From Ichthyophis bannanicus (lineage: Eukaryota > Chordata > Amphibia > Gymnophiona > Ichthyophiidae): 64,000 bases of DNA. Positions 61,922-64,000 of this stretch are shown piece by piece. How positions within the stretch are numbered: position 1 is the stretch's first letter; every line of letters begins with the position of its first letter. A program made the translations under genes and the position numbers. Where the stretch lies: positions 1,054,001 through 1,118,000 of the forward strand of contig JAWIIG010000037.1 of the NCBI GenBank assembly GCA_033557465.1. Reading direction: 5' to 3'. The notes beneath the pieces are model-generated. The model was not told where the DNA came from and searched no databases. It saw nothing but the letters and a program-made list of their open reading frames with translations.

Positions 61922-62392
61922 TCCCTAGCTCCAGGCTGCCAGGGACTGAACCATGACAGCACCAACGACTACCAATAAGGAGTCCATGAGTTAGAAAAGG
62001 TGAGTCCCTACCAAGAGATTCTGCAGACACCAGCGTCCAGCATCACCATTACTTCAGTAGCCTGAACACAGAAGGGTCAGAGGGCAGGAGTTGCCGATAC
62101 ACCGAGAATGCTTCAGATTACTGCCTGGCCAAAAGCACTGTCCCTGCGGGACTAACTCTCAAGACAGTAATAAGCTGTGAACGTATGCACTGAAGACCAT
62201 GTGGTGGCTTTACAAATTTCTGTCACCGGCACTGAGCATAGGTTGGCCACCGACTTGGCCATAGTCCTCACACAATGAGCAGTGATCCGGTGCTCTAGGG
62301 AGAGGCCAGCTCACTCATAAGCGAGGGCAAAACAGTCCACCACCCAAGTGGACAGGGTTCACTTGGTCACAGGTAGCCCCAGCCTGCTGGGG

Positions 62393-63035
62393 TCATAGGA
62401 GACAGAGTTGAGGAGCTTTGCGGTGGGCCTGGATTCTCTGTAGATGGGACAGGGCCCTCTTACAATCCAACGTATGCAGGACCAACTCTGCCTTACCAGC
62501 AAGAGATTGTGGGAAGAAGGTGGGGAGGACCACCTCCTGAATGAGGTGGAAAGCCGACACCACCTTCAGGAGGAACTTGGGGTGCATGCGAAGCACAACT
62601 CTGTTCGTATAGAACCTGGTATAAAGTGGATCCGCCACCAGGGCCTGCAGCTCGCTCACTCTCCAGGCGGATGTCAAAGCCACAAAGAAGGCCACCTTCC
62701 AGGAGAGATCTCTCAGGTGGCAAGTCACCAAGGACCCAAACAGCAGTCTGGTGAGCTGTGAAAGCACCACATTGAGATCCCACTGGTGAAGGTGGGCGGA
62801 GGGGGGGCTTTGACAGCAGAAGGCCTCTGAGGAACCTGGAGACCAGGGGCTGGCTGGAGAGGGGCCTCCTCTCCATAGGGTGATGGTTAGCTGCTATGGT
62901 GCTGAGATGCACCCTGACCAAATTAGATTTCAACCCAGAGTGGGAGAGATGCAGCAGGTACTGCAGGATGAGCTTTACCAGCTTCTCCAAATCCTCCCCA
63001 AACAGGACCCTCCCTGAGAAGGGAAGCCTGCTCAA
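62393..63035 (-). pseudogene. DIRS4 Gag-recombinase in-frame fusion
   Basis: The frame 63035-62493 starts in Gag (MSRLPFSGRVLFGEDLEKLV) and at about 62966 passes in frame to the recombinase core-binding region (ILQYLLHLSHSGLKSNLVRV, SSQPLVSRFLRGLLL). The next recombinase block continues in the overlapping frame 62770-62393 (VALTSAWRVSELQALVADP; the Arg block has Trp-Arg; then VSAFHLIQEVVLPTF). The C-terminal HxxR and Tyr parts (62390-61930) are degraded: SV...HRITAHCV. A deletion removed RT/RNase H. Confidence 0.75.
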
Positions 63036-63039
63036 CCGT

Positions 63040-63660
63040 TATGGAGGTGATATCTACTGACCAGTTCCGTAGCCACAAGAACCGCCTAGCGGTCATCACT
63101 GTCACCATTGACTTGGCCAAGGCCCTAAGCAAGTTGTAGAGGAGATCCACCTAAAAAGCAGTCCCAGACTGCCATCTCAGGAAGCGAATTCTCCAGAATC
63201 CTCTGTGACCAAAGTAGGCAGGTCTGCGACACATAGGAGCCACAGATGGCTCCCTGTAAGGCCAGTGCTGAAACCTCAAAGGCCTGCTTAAGCAACGCCT
63301 CCATACGCCGATCTTTCAGGTCCTTCAAGGCCACCCCTCCTTCCACCTGAATGGTAATCTTTCTGGTGACTGCCGCCACCAGTGCATCCACCCGGGGAGG
63401 CGCAAGCGCTCCCTGTCCTCCGGAGGGTTGGGGTAGAGCCCACCCATTCTCCTACCAACTCGCAAGTCAGCAACCGGGACCTTCCACTCAACCACCTTTG
63501 CTTTGAGCACCCGATGGATGAGAAAGGAGCGAGGGGGCTTCTGAATACCCTCGAGGAAAAGATCCTCCGCCTGCTCTGCAGGGTCTGGCAGTGGATCATC
63601 CGCGATTCGCAAAGCTGCCAAAGTCTTGACAAAGAGAGGGGAGCTCATCCCTATGAAATA
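63040..63660 (-). pseudogene. DIRS4 Gag, central part
   Basis: Minus strand: MSSPLFVKTLAALRIADDPLP (63648), FLIHRVLKAKVVEWKVPVAD (63540), MDALVAAVTRKITIQVEGGV (63391), ALKDLKDRRMEALLKQAFEV, the same order as in 60440-60240. Frame changes near 63330 and 63130. The Gag N-terminus lies beyond or near the window edge. Confidence 0.75.
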
Positions 63661-64000
63661 TGAGAATGGAGAAGGAATCCTCCCCTCTCTTCCAACTCCT
63701 CAGTGTCTGGATCCTCCATATAATTAGATGGACCCTCTAGGGCCCGTGAGGACCCGTCAGGACCCTATCAAAGTCCCATTATCAAAGTCCGGGGATCTCT
63801 CCTGGCATGGGCACTTCCCCACTACCAGGACCAACAGTTCCCCACTACCAGGACCAACAGTCCCCCCCCCCCCCCACAAGGAGGTAGACCCCCAATCAGG
63901 GTACCCCTCCTCAAGGCCTTGCTGCATTAAGAAAGACTTGATGCAGCAATAATACAAACTCCAGGGGAAAAGGTGAAATTAGACTTACCTGCTAATTGTT

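Larger units (their letters stand above)
61567..64000 (-). mobile_element. DIRS4 with RT deletion (runs off the right edge)
   Basis: Left terminal repeat 61567-61690 (GTAGTTACTCACCTGTAA), ICR 61823-61921 with junction GTAACTACAC|TTTCTCCAGG, recombinase, then directly Gag. RT/RNase H is absent between them. Same sister family as DIRS3. Confidence 0.85.

Overview
The window is vertebrate repeat-dense DNA with no host gene, host exon or true tRNA/rRNA gene that I can recognise. The mix of full-length DIRS tyrosine-recombinase retrotransposons, CR1 and L2-like LINEs, an L1/Tx1-like LINE, a GIY-YIG Penelope-like element (PLE), tRNA-derived SINEs, and Tc1 and pogo remnants points to a large, repeat-rich amphibian-type genome; a caecilian or salamander is a reasonable guess. 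This is an inference from composition, not an identification.

Layout. 1-667: 5' end of an old DIRS (minus). 668-12133: a CR1 LINE (plus) split by DIRS1 (3937-11152, minus), which is itself split by a 1.58-kb TG...CA element (6883-8462). 12134-16035: SINEs, a Tc1 remnant, an L2 3' end and three copies of an unnamed repeat. 16036-26890: a second CR1 carrying DIRS2 (16242-21839, the best preserved DIRS), a CR1 scrap, an L2-like LINE and a reversed CR1 scrap. 26891-29797: CR1/SINE/DIRS-B scraps and unassigned sequence. 29798-33301: an L1/Tx1-like element with a nested L2-like LINE (20-bp target duplication). 33845-34279: pogo-type transposase remnant. 34422-41680: decayed DIRS3 with an L2 scrap and a second TG...CA element. 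41681-50036: SINEs, CR1, DIRS-B remnants and unassigned sequence. 50037-54980: a plus-strand DIRS of another family (B), cut by a PLE (54981-59976, minus) whose terminal region carries a textbook hammerhead ribozyme. 59990-61566: DIRS gag remnant with a 329-bp PLE-derived insertion that has its own hammerhead-like core. 61567-64000: DIRS4, apparently lacking RT, with Gag joined in frame to the recombinase.

How it works together. The DIRS elements encode Gag, RT/RNase H and a tyrosine recombinase, with inverted terminal repeats (ITRs) and an internal complementary region (ICR) holding the circle-junction sequence. Both well-preserved copies sit in CR1 without target duplication, as expected for recombinase integration. 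The SINEs carry the 3' hairpin tail of the L2-like LINEs present in the same window, so they probably used that reverse transcriptase. The least expected signals are the two ribozyme motifs, the TG...CA element with a long open frame starting at its first base, the alternate frame kept open across DIRS RT/RNase H, and the Gag-recombinase fusion.
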